Assembly: GCA_025351205.1 (NCBI GenBank) | Contig: JANXWI010000038.1 | Coordinates: 1-5,493, forward strand | Length of the DNA: 5,493 bases | Reading direction: 5' to 3' | Source: Deinococcus sp. | GTDB taxonomy: Bacteria; Deinococcota; Deinococci; Deinococcales; Deinococcaceae | Program-made: the position numbers and the translations under genes | Part shown: piece by piece, positions 1 through 5,318 of the stretch | How positions within the stretch are numbered: position 1 is the first letter of the stretch | Layout: each line of letters begins with the position of its first letter | Notes under the pieces: generated by a model | What the model was told of the DNA's origin: nothing | The model's input: only the letters and a program-made list of their open reading frames with translations | Database searches by the model: none

Positions 1-1104
1 CTCGTTGGCCGGGGCCTTATGAACGCCGCGCTCCACGTCGGTGCGGGCGTAGATTCCAGCCATCAGGCCGCTGGGCGGAATCAGGATCGGCTTGCCCTCA
101 GGACCGTTGATCTTCATCCAGGGGTAATACAGCGCCGCGTACGACGAGTCGAAGTTGCTCTCGTGTTCACGCCAGCGCTTGACCTGCTGGGGCGTCATGT
201 CTGGCAGCGGGTCCAGAATGGCGATGCGGTTGTGGGAGCGCTCACAGTGGTCGATCATGGCGCGCTGCACCGTCTTGACGCCGTCTTCGTCGATCAGACC
301 GTTCTGATAGGCGCTCATCAGGTCCGGAACACAGATCATCGACACGTCTTCGGCGATCTCCAGGCCGTCGATGCCCGAACGGCTGTCGGCGTCGCCCACG
401 AAGTGGTTGCTCTTGAGCGACAGGTTGCCGTTGGTCGGCGCGAACCCCGAGTGGATCACCGAACTGCCGAACTCCGGCAGACGCTCGGCCAGCGCCCCGA
501 CAGTGCTCTGCTCGGTGATCTCGATGATCTGGCTCTGCTGGTTGACCACCTCGACCACGTTGCGCGGGTGCTTTTTGGCCATCGAGACGTTCTCGAAGGT
601 CTCCTCGTTGCTGTCCAGGCGCACCTTGAGGGTGAACACCCCGTCGGCAGGATTGGGTTCCTGCTCGGTGGGCACGGCGGGCTGAATGTCGATGTGAACG
701 TCGCTGCTCGGCGAACCCTTGACCCCCACGGTCAGCGAGGCGATGGCCTTTGAAGCGCGTGTGGGAAGCTGCAAGGTCTTGGGCATGTTGACGGTCTTGC
801 CGCTGGAGTCACTGGGCGGGACGAGCCGGGTCACGTAACAGCGCGTGCCGCCGTTGTTGAAATAGCCGTAGACCGAGTGCGACAGATAGGTGCCGGGCAT
901 GTGCGGCGAGTAGCTGCCGTCCGCTTCCTTGGTTCCGAAGGTCTGGATGTACTGCGTCCAGTTGCCGATAAACACCGGCGTGTTGGCTGGACCCGAGGGC
1001 GCGAAGCCGATGAAGGCTGCCGTGGTGGTTCCGATTCCCTCGATGGGACGGGCACCAGCTGAGGTTTCCTCGACATAGACGCCTGGAGACAGGTATTCGG
1101 GCAT
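1..1104 (-). CDS. Contractile tail sheath protein (phage/eCIS type), 3' end outside the window
   Basis: Sheath subunits stack around the inner tube of contractile injection systems and shorten to drive tube and spike into a target. I translated 368 codons with no stop down to the window edge. The N-terminus MPEYLSPGVYVEE is the classic start of the Phage_sheath_1 family (PF04984) and forms the linker strand joining neighbouring subunits. Residues about 95-235 look like the variable outer insertion. Residues 236-368 return to the conserved core: a stretch on detecting 'VPDL' (258-261), 'ILDPLPDMTP' (296-305), 'ALYYPWMKI' (324-332) and 'PPSGLMAGIYARTDVERGVHKAPANE' split across 343-368, which is the strongly conserved lead-in to the sheath C-terminal domain. 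Family proteins normally continue for roughly 100-150 residues more. The ATG at 1104 is fixed by the family start and by a strong Shine-Dalgarno. It is separated by 488 bases from the vWA gene, so it probably has its own promoter. Family assignment is very secure; assignment to eCIS rather than a myophage rests on the neighbours. Confidence 0.96.
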   Translation of the reverse strand, partial: MPEYLSPGVYVEETSAGARPIEGIGTTTAAFIGFAPSGPANTPVFIGNWTQYIQTFGTKEADGSYSPHMPGTYLSHSVYGYFNNGGTRCYVTRLVPPSDSSGKTVNMPKTLQLPTRASKAIASLTVGVKGSPSSDVHIDIQPAVPTEQEPNPADGVFTLKVRLDSNEETFENVSMAKKHPRNVVEVVNQQSQIIEITEQSTVGALAERLPEFGSSVIHSGFAPTNGNLSLKSNHFVGDADSRSGIDGLEIAEDVSMICVPDLMSAYQNGLIDEDGVKTVQRAMIDHCERSHNRIAILDPLPDMTPQQVKRWREHESNFDSSYAALYYPWMKINGPEGKPILIPPSGLMAGIYARTDVERGVHKAPANE

Positions 1105-1111
1105 GAGTCTT

Positions 1112-1119
1112 TCACCTCT
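1112..1119 (-). promoter_or_regulatory. Strong ribosome binding site of the sheath gene
   Basis: Read on the minus strand the sequence is AGAGGTGA, a near-ideal Shine-Dalgarno, ending seven bases before the sheath ATG. It decides the start codon. It is much stronger than anything in front of the other three genes, which fits a subunit needed in many copies per particle. Confidence 0.85.
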
Positions 1120-1206
1120 TGGATGGACTTCGGCTTGGTCGGGTTCGGCGTTGAACGGCAGATCTCGGGAAGAACTTCGGCGCGGCACTGGATCACGCAG
1201 GCCCTG

Positions 1207-1239
1207 AGTATAACCAATAGATTCAAAGATTTTTCACAA
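1207..1239 (-). promoter_or_regulatory. Candidate promoter of the sheath transcript
   Basis: On the minus strand a good -10 box TATACT lies at 1207-1212, about 100 bases before the sheath ATG, in the A/T-rich section. The best -35-like hexamer upstream, TTGTGA at 1234-1239, is 21 bases away, which is too far for an ordinary housekeeping promoter. TTGTGA is also part of the palindrome at 1235-1243. Either the promoter depends on an activator or the -35 contribution is weak. This is a guess from sequence only. Confidence 0.35.
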
Positions 1240-1243
1240 TGTG
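1235..1243. promoter_or_regulatory. Operator-like palindrome CACAATGTG, proximal copy
   Basis: CACA-A-TGTG is a perfect nine-base palindrome around one centre base. Its reverse complement, CACATTGTG, occurs at 1340-1348. It overlaps the position where the -35 of the candidate sheath promoter would be, so a bound protein could either block or activate transcription. No regulator is identified. Confidence 0.3.
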
Positions 1244-1339
1244 TGGTGGGGGGGGTCCCCCGATGTGTGCAAAGGTGTTCCAGCTTGCTGAACAGGTGAA
1301 CTTTACGTGAGGCAGATATGATTTAACATCAGGCTGTCT

Positions 1340-1348
1340 CACATTGTG
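1340..1348. promoter_or_regulatory. Operator-like palindrome CACATTGTG, distal copy
   Basis: This is the exact reverse complement of the palindrome at 1235-1243, and both copies are preceded by T on the plus strand (TCACA-W-TGTG). The centres are 105 bases apart, close to ten helical turns, so two bound proteins would face the same side of the DNA. Nine-base matches can occur by chance, so confidence is low. Confidence 0.28.
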
Positions 1349-1510
1349 GCCGGCGGATGAAACCTGTCTCCTGGCGGCAGAAAATCGTTTCTGGCACCGG
1401 TGCGGGCCAGCGGGTTCAGCCGGTTGCGGTTACTCTGGCAATGATCCTGGAGTCAGAACAATATTGGTCCGAGTACAGAGATTGCAGCTGTGCCTTCCAT
1501 GCGCTGCGGG

Positions 1511-1535
1511 AACAGAAAGGCTGCCGGAACAGCCC
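1511..1535 (-). terminator. Possible weak terminator after the vWA gene
   Basis: On the minus strand the transcript would form GGCTG-TTCCGG-CAGCC (1534 to 1519), extendable by one G-U pair, followed directly by TTTCTGTT. It lies about 60 bases after the vWA stop codon. The stem is short (five to six pairs) and the U-run is interrupted, so termination would be partial at best and some readthrough into the sheath is possible. Confidence 0.35.
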
Positions 1536-1550
1536 CGCATTCAGCCCCCG

Positions 1551-1604
1551 ACCGAGTCACCGACCATAGCCGAGTCACAGACCGTCACCGAGTCACCGAC
1601 CATA
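1551..1604. repeat. Three tandem copies of an 18-bp unit across the vWA stop codon
   Basis: Units run 1551-1568 (ACCGAGTCACCGACCATA), 1569-1586 (GCCGAGTCACAGACCGTC) and 1587-1604, which is identical to the first. The middle unit differs at four positions. The vWA stop codon (1593-1595) lies in the third unit, so the gene's last codons and its TGA are repeated in the trailing sequence. The outer two units being identical points to a recent duplication. Confidence 0.9.
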
Positions 1605-3794
1605 GCGTTCCGCCGAGGTCTTGCTGCGGATGCGCAGCTGGTAGGCGGCGCTCACAGCAGGATTGACGTCGCTTACACTTCGCCCCGTGGTCACGTCCAG
1701 CATCACCGACAGCGGCAGCGCCTCACCGGCCCGGAATTCGCGGCTGATGTGACGCAGGCGCGTATCCGTTTCCAGCGCGCGCAGGCGCAGCAGGCCCGGC
1801 TCGCGGCACACCACCAGGCCGCGCAGGTGTTCGTTGCTGAACACGTCGGCCAGGTCCACGTCTCCCAGCGGCAGCTCGAACTCCTGCATGTCTGTGCCGC
1901 TCAGCAGCGTCACGATCACCTCGGCGGGTGGGTCGGGCAGCGGCATGGGTGGCCGGACCCGCACCGGCGGCGCGACGTAATCGGTAAAGATGTACAGCTG
2001 ACCAGGCTCCAGCGTCTCCTGAAGCGCCAGAAACACGGCGGCGTTGCCCTGGTCGTCCGTCTGCCCGTCCTTGTGCAGCCGCAGGGTGCTGGGCTGCCCC
2101 TCCAGGCGGGCGGCGCGGACCGAGCGCTGGGCGCTGTAGGCACGCAGGCTGCCGACGTTGCTGTTGTCGAGCAGGATCTCGTCTTCGGGCCTGATCTCCG
2201 GGCGGTACTTTGCCAGCGTCAGCCCGCGCAGCCTGGGTTCTGTAAAGGCGTCGCCGATGTCGGTGGTGTCCTGCCTGAGCCAGCGACTCTTGCGCCGTGC
2301 AGGCCGCTGCCGGGGTGCCGGACCCTGACCCGCCTGCGCCGGCTGCGGGCGTTCGTGCAGCACCACGCTCATGCGGGGTGTGACCGACAGCGCGTAGGGG
2401 GTGAAGATGCGCCGCGCCCTGCTCAGCAGCAGCAGCGCCAGGGCGAGCAGCACCAGCCCGAGCAGCGGCCACCACCAGGGAAAGGGCCGCACCACCCTGC
2501 CAGTCACCTTCGGTACGGCATACAGGGCGCTGTCGTTCAGGCGCAGAGTGGGGGCGGCCTGCTGCCCGTTGGCCAGGCCCTGGTCGGTCACGCTCAGCCT
2601 GACCCGTTCGCCTTCCAGCAGGCTGACCGTCTGGTCGGGCAGGGCGGCCCGGAGCACGCCGGGCACGCTGGCCAGCTCCACGGTGACCGGCCCGTTGACC
2701 GCCTTGTATTCCAGCACGGCGCTCTGCCCGCGCTGCAAGGTCAGGTTGGCCTCCGGGTTGAGCAGCAGCAGCGTGCCCAGCACATCGACGGGCAAGGCGG
2801 GGACGTTTCCCGGCGGCGGCGTGTCGAAGCCGAAGCGCAGCAGCACGTTCTGCTGTACGCCGCCGATCCGCGCGCACATGTAGCCCACGCTGCTCGCCGG
2901 AACCGTGCCACGGATGTCCAGATTCACCCGCTTGCCGGCCTCCTGGGGCGCTCTGACGCTGACCGCCGCGCCGCCGATGGTGCCCGATTCCAGGGTCAGG
3001 GCCGCGTTCTGCGGATGCTGGAACGGGAAGCTGCCGTCCGCGCCCACCGTGACCACGCCGGGCGTGAGGGCCACCGCCGTGAAGTCGGGCGTCTGTCCGG
3101 CGGGCAGCTCGATGGCCCTGGCAAAGGTCGTCTTGGCGAAGGTGGCCCTGATGTCAGGGGGAATCCGCTGTCCCAGCGCCACGTAGTACAGTTTGTCGAG
3201 CGGGCCACGCAGCCCGTCGAACACGCTGAGCGCCGTGTCGATGGTGGCCGCCTTGCTCGGATTGTTGTCCAGCCCGTCGGTGACGACGTACACCGTGGTG
3301 GCCGCCTGGTCCTGTTTTTCCAGGCCCGAAAACAGGGCCTCCATACTGCTGTACAACCAGGTGTTGGCTCCGGGGGCCGACAGGGTGTTCACCGTGCGCT
3401 CGAAGGTTGCGCGCTCGGCGGGCCAGGCGAAGCTGGAGCGTTTCTGCGGCCCCTGGTCGAAGGTCAGCAGTTCCACCGAGCCTGGGGCGGTGTTGGCCCG
3501 CATTCCGCGCAGCATGGCCCCTTTCACCTTGGGAAAGATGTTGGCCACGCTGTTGCCCCGGCCTTCCATCGAGCCGGAGGTGTCGAGCAGAAACACCACC
3601 CGGGTCTGGTCGGGCGGCGGGCTGATGGGCAGCGTGCAGGCCTGCTGGGGGGCAGCAGCGGCTGGCAGCAGGACGTTGCCGCACAGCATCAGCGCGAGTA
3701 TGCGCCGTGCCCAGTGAGCGGGCGCCCAGCGAGCGTGTGCCCGGTGAGTACATGCAGCTGTGCGGCGCGGCGGTAGCAGTTCTGAAACGGTCAC
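1593..3794 (-). CDS. Membrane protein with signal peptide, extracytoplasmic vWA domain, one TM helix and cytosolic domain
   Basis: From the chosen GTG this is 733 residues. A basic stretch (WARR, about 27-30) precedes a hydrophobic core (31-43) and an Ala-rich cleavage region near 48, giving a Sec signal peptide. Residues about 64-225 form a von Willebrand factor A domain: the metal site DxSxS is DTSGS at 71-75, a Thr fits the second loop at 145, and TDG is at 172-174, so metal-dependent ligand binding looks intact. A beta-rich stretch follows, then one transmembrane helix (about 440-459, led by WWW and followed by SRARR), which places about 270 C-terminal residues in the cytosol; I do not recognise that part. 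The start is uncertain: GTG at 3794 has only a weak GGA six bases upstream, and GTG at 3869, overlapping the cap gene's stop, would give an unusually long leader. It follows the cap gene by 67 bases, likely the same operon. Role unknown; anchoring, sensing or release of the particle is my inference. Confidence 0.88.
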   Translation of the reverse strand: MTVSELLPPRRTAACTHRAHARWAPAHWARRILALMLCGNVLLPAAAAPQQACTLPISPPPDQTRVVFLLDTSGSMEGRGNSVANIFPKVKGAMLRGMRANTAPGSVELLTFDQGPQKRSSFAWPAERATFERTVNTLSAPGANTWLYSSMEALFSGLEKQDQAATTVYVVTDGLDNNPSKAATIDTALSVFDGLRGPLDKLYYVALGQRIPPDIRATFAKTTFARAIELPAGQTPDFTAVALTPGVVTVGADGSFPFQHPQNAALTLESGTIGGAAVSVRAPQEAGKRVNLDIRGTVPASSVGYMCARIGGVQQNVLLRFGFDTPPPGNVPALPVDVLGTLLLLNPEANLTLQRGQSAVLEYKAVNGPVTVELASVPGVLRAALPDQTVSLLEGERVRLSVTDQGLANGQQAAPTLRLNDSALYAVPKVTGRVVRPFPWWWPLLGLVLLALALLLLSRARRIFTPYALSVTPRMSVVLHERPQPAQAGQGPAPRQRPARRKSRWLRQDTTDIGDAFTEPRLRGLTLAKYRPEIRPEDEILLDNSNVGSLRAYSAQRSVRAARLEGQPSTLRLHKDGQTDDQGNAAVFLALQETLEPGQLYIFTDYVAPPVRVRPPMPLPDPPAEVIVTLLSGTDMQEFELPLGDVDLADVFSNEHLRGLVVCREPGLLRLRALETDTRLRHISREFRAGEALPLSVMLDVTTGRSVSDVNPAVSAAYQLRIRSKTSAERYGR
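3707..3751. repeat. Three imperfect tandem copies of a 15-bp unit in the signal-peptide region of the vWA gene
   Basis: Units on the plus strand are GTGCCCAGTGAGCGG (3707-3721), GCGCCCAGCGAGCGT (3722-3736) and GTGCCCGGTGAGTAC (3737-3751). In the vWA frame they encode similar five-residue pieces (THRAH, ARWAP, AHWAR) just before the hydrophobic core. The unit length is a multiple of three, so the frame is kept, and the signal peptide's basic section appears to have been lengthened by duplication. Confidence 0.75.
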
Positions 3795-3861
3795 GTGCTG
3801 TCCATACGCCGACTGTTCGCTGTAGGGTCCGTGGGCTGATCCGGCGTGCTGTGGCCCACGT

Positions 3862-4788
3862 TCAGGCACGCTTGCCAGTGGGGCCGCTGCCCGGCCTGAT
3901 GGGCGCGCCCGCGTCGGTGCTGCCAGCGTCGCTGCCGCCCGTTTCAGCACCGTTCGCTTCAGCACTGGGCAGCACCACGTCGTAGCTGCCGGGCACCACG
4001 GACACCAGCCTCCATTCCGCCGCTCCGGCTGGCCGCACCATCAGCTGCGTGACCTCGGCGTGCGGAAGCTGGGTGGTGAACACGCCGTTCTCGGCGCTCA
4101 GGCTGAAGCCTGGCACCTCCGGGACGCGCACCTCGGCCCCCGCCAGCGGCTCCTTGGCCGGGCCGAGCAGGGTCCAGCCGTAGCGGGTCGGGAGGTTGGT
4201 CTGCTGCCCGCTGGACATGTCCGAAAGCCCCACCCGGAGTTCGACCACCAGGGTTTTCAGGTACTCGATGTTCAGGTCCAGGGGCGCGGTCAGGACGTAA
4301 TGCAGGCTGGGGCGCGGCGAGGTGCCCAGCGTGGTCCAGATTTCTCCCTGACGCGGCGCGCCTTCGGGATAGGCCACATACGCTTGCAGTTCGCTGTCCA
4401 GGGCGAGCGCCTCCTGCGGAACCATGCTGCTCGGCCAGTTGCCGTTGCGCATCAGCGTCGCCAGCACCCGCCAGAGCACCTCCCATTCCTGCTGTTCGAG
4501 TTCGGCCAGCTGGGACTTGAAATGAACCGTGACCACGTACTTCAGGTCGATGTGACGCGGACGCAGCCGCTGGACCTCGGTGGTCGAGCCTCGGGTCCGT
4601 GTCATGGCGCTGTCACGCATCTTGATGTTCTCGCTGATGTCGTAGAGATAAAAGTTGATGGTGGGCCGGCTGATGGTGGCCGACCAGTCGCGGGTCGGAA
4701 TGGCGAAGGTCACGTCGATCTCGCCGGGCGGAACCTTGCCGTCGCCGTACAGCATGGCCCGCAGCGCCTCATGAATGGCCCCGATCAC
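3862..4788 (-). CDS. DUF4255 / Pvc16-N family protein, probable tail terminator (cap)
   Basis: The 308-residue product belongs to the DUF4255 (Pvc16 N-terminal domain) family; in Afp/PVC particles the homologous Afp16/Pvc16 caps the far end of tube and sheath and sets their ending. The family start MIGAIHEALRAML and the hallmark RPTINFYLYDISEN at 41-54 are clear, and the domain runs to about residue 190. Residues about 203-275 look like a small Ig/carboxypeptidase-regulatory-type beta domain ('PLAGAEVRVPEVPGFSLSAE' region, 214-233). The last 30 residues are a Gly/Ala/Asp/Ser linker-like tail. The start is GTG at 4788, supported by family alignment rather than by its weak upstream signal (CGGA). 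It lies 27 bases after the PAAR stop and in the same frame as it. With PAAR upstream and a sheath downstream, an injection-system role is well supported; the precise cap role is taken from the family. Confidence 0.92.
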   Translation of the reverse strand: MIGAIHEALRAMLYGDGKVPPGEIDVTFAIPTRDWSATISRPTINFYLYDISENIKMRDSAMTRTRGSTTEVQRLRPRHIDLKYVVTVHFKSQLAELEQQEWEVLWRVLATLMRNGNWPSSMVPQEALALDSELQAYVAYPEGAPRQGEIWTTLGTSPRPSLHYVLTAPLDLNIEYLKTLVVELRVGLSDMSSGQQTNLPTRYGWTLLGPAKEPLAGAEVRVPEVPGFSLSAENGVFTTQLPHAEVTQLMVRPAGAAEWRLVSVVPGSYDVVLPSAEANGAETGGSDAGSTDAGAPIRPGSGPTGKRA

Positions 4789-4815
4789 AGAAAATCCGTC
4801 ATAGGACAGCCACGT

Positions 4816-5079
4816 TCAAGAGCCGATGAGGACGGTGAACTGACCTGGGAGCAACTGAGCCGCGCAGCTCACCATGTCACCGGCCCTGGCTGCTGGTTTG
4901 CCCTCAATCATCACGGTGCCCGAGCCGCCCACGATCACCTGGGGACCATGAAACGGCTCGGGGTGGGCATCGGCGGTGCGGGCCGCAGGCAGGCCGACGA
5001 TCAGCACGGTGGCCGCGCCCGTGGTGGTGACGCCCGCGTGGGTTCCAGGGTCGCTCAGGCGAGCAGCAGGTTGGGACAT
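4816..5079 (-). CDS. Stand-alone PAAR-repeat spike tip protein
   Basis: PAAR proteins form a small metal-stabilised cone that sharpens the tip of the spike in contractile injection systems (Afp/PVC, type VI, phage). The product has 87 residues, the size of a single PAAR domain with no fused effector or extension. The motif PAAR occurs three times, at 4-7, 31-34 and 62-65, and the third stands in the typical context PAARAGDMVSC. Histidines at 14, 39 and 44 and cysteine at 72 are candidates for the three-His/one-Cys metal site known in this family. The ATG at 5079 gives the usual family N-terminus MSQPAARLSD. No Shine-Dalgarno is visible, and a competing ATG at 5087 in another frame opens a ten-codon reading frame (MFTCPNLLLA) overlapping this start. 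It is the first gene of the likely PAAR-cap-vWA operon. Confidence 0.93.
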   Translation of the reverse strand: MSQPAARLSDPGTHAGVTTTGAATVLIVGLPAARTADAHPEPFHGPQVIVGGSGTVMIEGKPAARAGDMVSCAAQLLPGQFTVLIGS

Positions 5080-5188
5080 GTGAACATGGTGGCGTAAATG
5101 AAGGTAGGTTGCAAGGGCGCGGGCTGCCGGAGGGGTGGCCGGAGACCGGGCTGGACGGGCGATTCGGTGTCAGTTCCAGCAGTGTGGC

Positions 5189-5209
5189 CGCCGCTTTTTG
5201 AATGCGGCG
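5189..5209. repeat. Inverted repeat able to form a hairpin in the PAAR leader
   Basis: CGCCGC (5189-5194) and GCGGCG (5204-5209) pair perfectly around a nine-base loop TTTTTGAAT, with two more G-C pairs beyond one mismatch (5186-5187 with 5211-5212). On the minus strand no T-run follows, so it is not a typical terminator of upstream transcription. It could be a leader RNA structure; function unknown. Confidence 0.45.
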
Positions 5210-5294
5210 CCCTGCAAGGCTGTCGTCTCTGCGGCCCTGGTCTGACAACTCTTCTGAGTCGGGGTCGCCGTTGTGCTGCGGGCGAAGAGCAGCC

Positions 5295-5315
5295 GTTACG
5301 CTGACGCTTCGTAAC
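5295..5315. repeat. Inverted repeat next to the transposase stop, candidate mobile-element end
   Basis: GTTACG (5295-5300) and CGTAAC (5310-5315) flank CTGACGCTT, four bases beyond the transposase stop codon. Reading inward from the left it begins GTTACGCTGACGC, loosely like the GTAAGCG-type ends of IS66 elements as I remember them. The other end of the element is outside the window, so neither the terminal repeat nor a target duplication can be tested. It could instead be a simple hairpin terminating the transposase message. Confidence 0.3.
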
Positions 5316-5318
5316 TGC

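Larger units (their letters stand above)
1105..1592. other. Non-coding region between the vWA gene and the sheath gene
   Basis: No reading frame here resembles a known protein. The section about 1200-1350 is clearly richer in A and T than the genes around it, as expected for a control region. It contains the sheath ribosome binding site, a TATACT box, two matching nine-base palindromes, a run of eight G followed by five C, an imperfect inverted repeat at 1276-1294 (TGTTC-C-AGC, TT, GCT-GAACA), a short terminator-like hairpin and most of an 18-base tandem repeat. The likely role is to end the PAAR-cap-vWA transcript and start a separate sheath transcript. Confidence 0.6.
5080..5318. other. Non-coding leader between transposase remnant and PAAR gene
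   Basis: I see no recognisable gene on either strand. On the minus strand it would be the promoter and leader of the PAAR operon, but no convincing -35/-10 pair is visible. It holds a hairpin (5189-5209) and a candidate mobile-element end (5295-5315). Confidence 0.5.

Noticed and set aside
19..753. Plus-strand frame of 244 codons opposite the sheath gene
   Set aside because: Antisense shadow of the well-recognised sheath.
831..1226. Minus-strand frame beginning in the sheath leader and running into the sheath in another frame
   Set aside because: Starts at a TTG without a ribosome binding site, and most of it overlaps the sheath; the sequence is Arg/Pro/Ser-rich as expected out of frame.
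1394..1403. Ten-base palindrome GCACCGGTGC
   Set aside because: Isolated, not extended by flanking pairing and not placed at a recognisable promoter.
1357..1569. Plus-strand frame of 70 codons in the region between vWA and sheath
   Set aside because: A middle stretch (MILESEQYWSEYRDCSCAF) looks slightly protein-like, but there is no Shine-Dalgarno, codon use is not like the neighbours, and the end runs into the 18-bp repeats.
2424..2443. CAG/AGC triplet run
   Set aside because: It encodes the leucine-rich transmembrane helix of the vWA protein on the minus strand; codon preference explains it.
1344..3776. Very long plus-strand reading frame (810 codons) opposite the vWA gene
   Set aside because: It mirrors the minus-strand gene in GC-rich DNA, is full of Gln/His/Arg/Gly-rich low-information sequence and has no recognisable domain, whereas the minus-strand frame has a signal peptide, vWA motif and TM helix.
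4060..5097. Plus-strand frame of 345 codons opposite the cap and PAAR genes
   Set aside because: Antisense shadow of two recognised genes, with no family features and no ribosome binding site.
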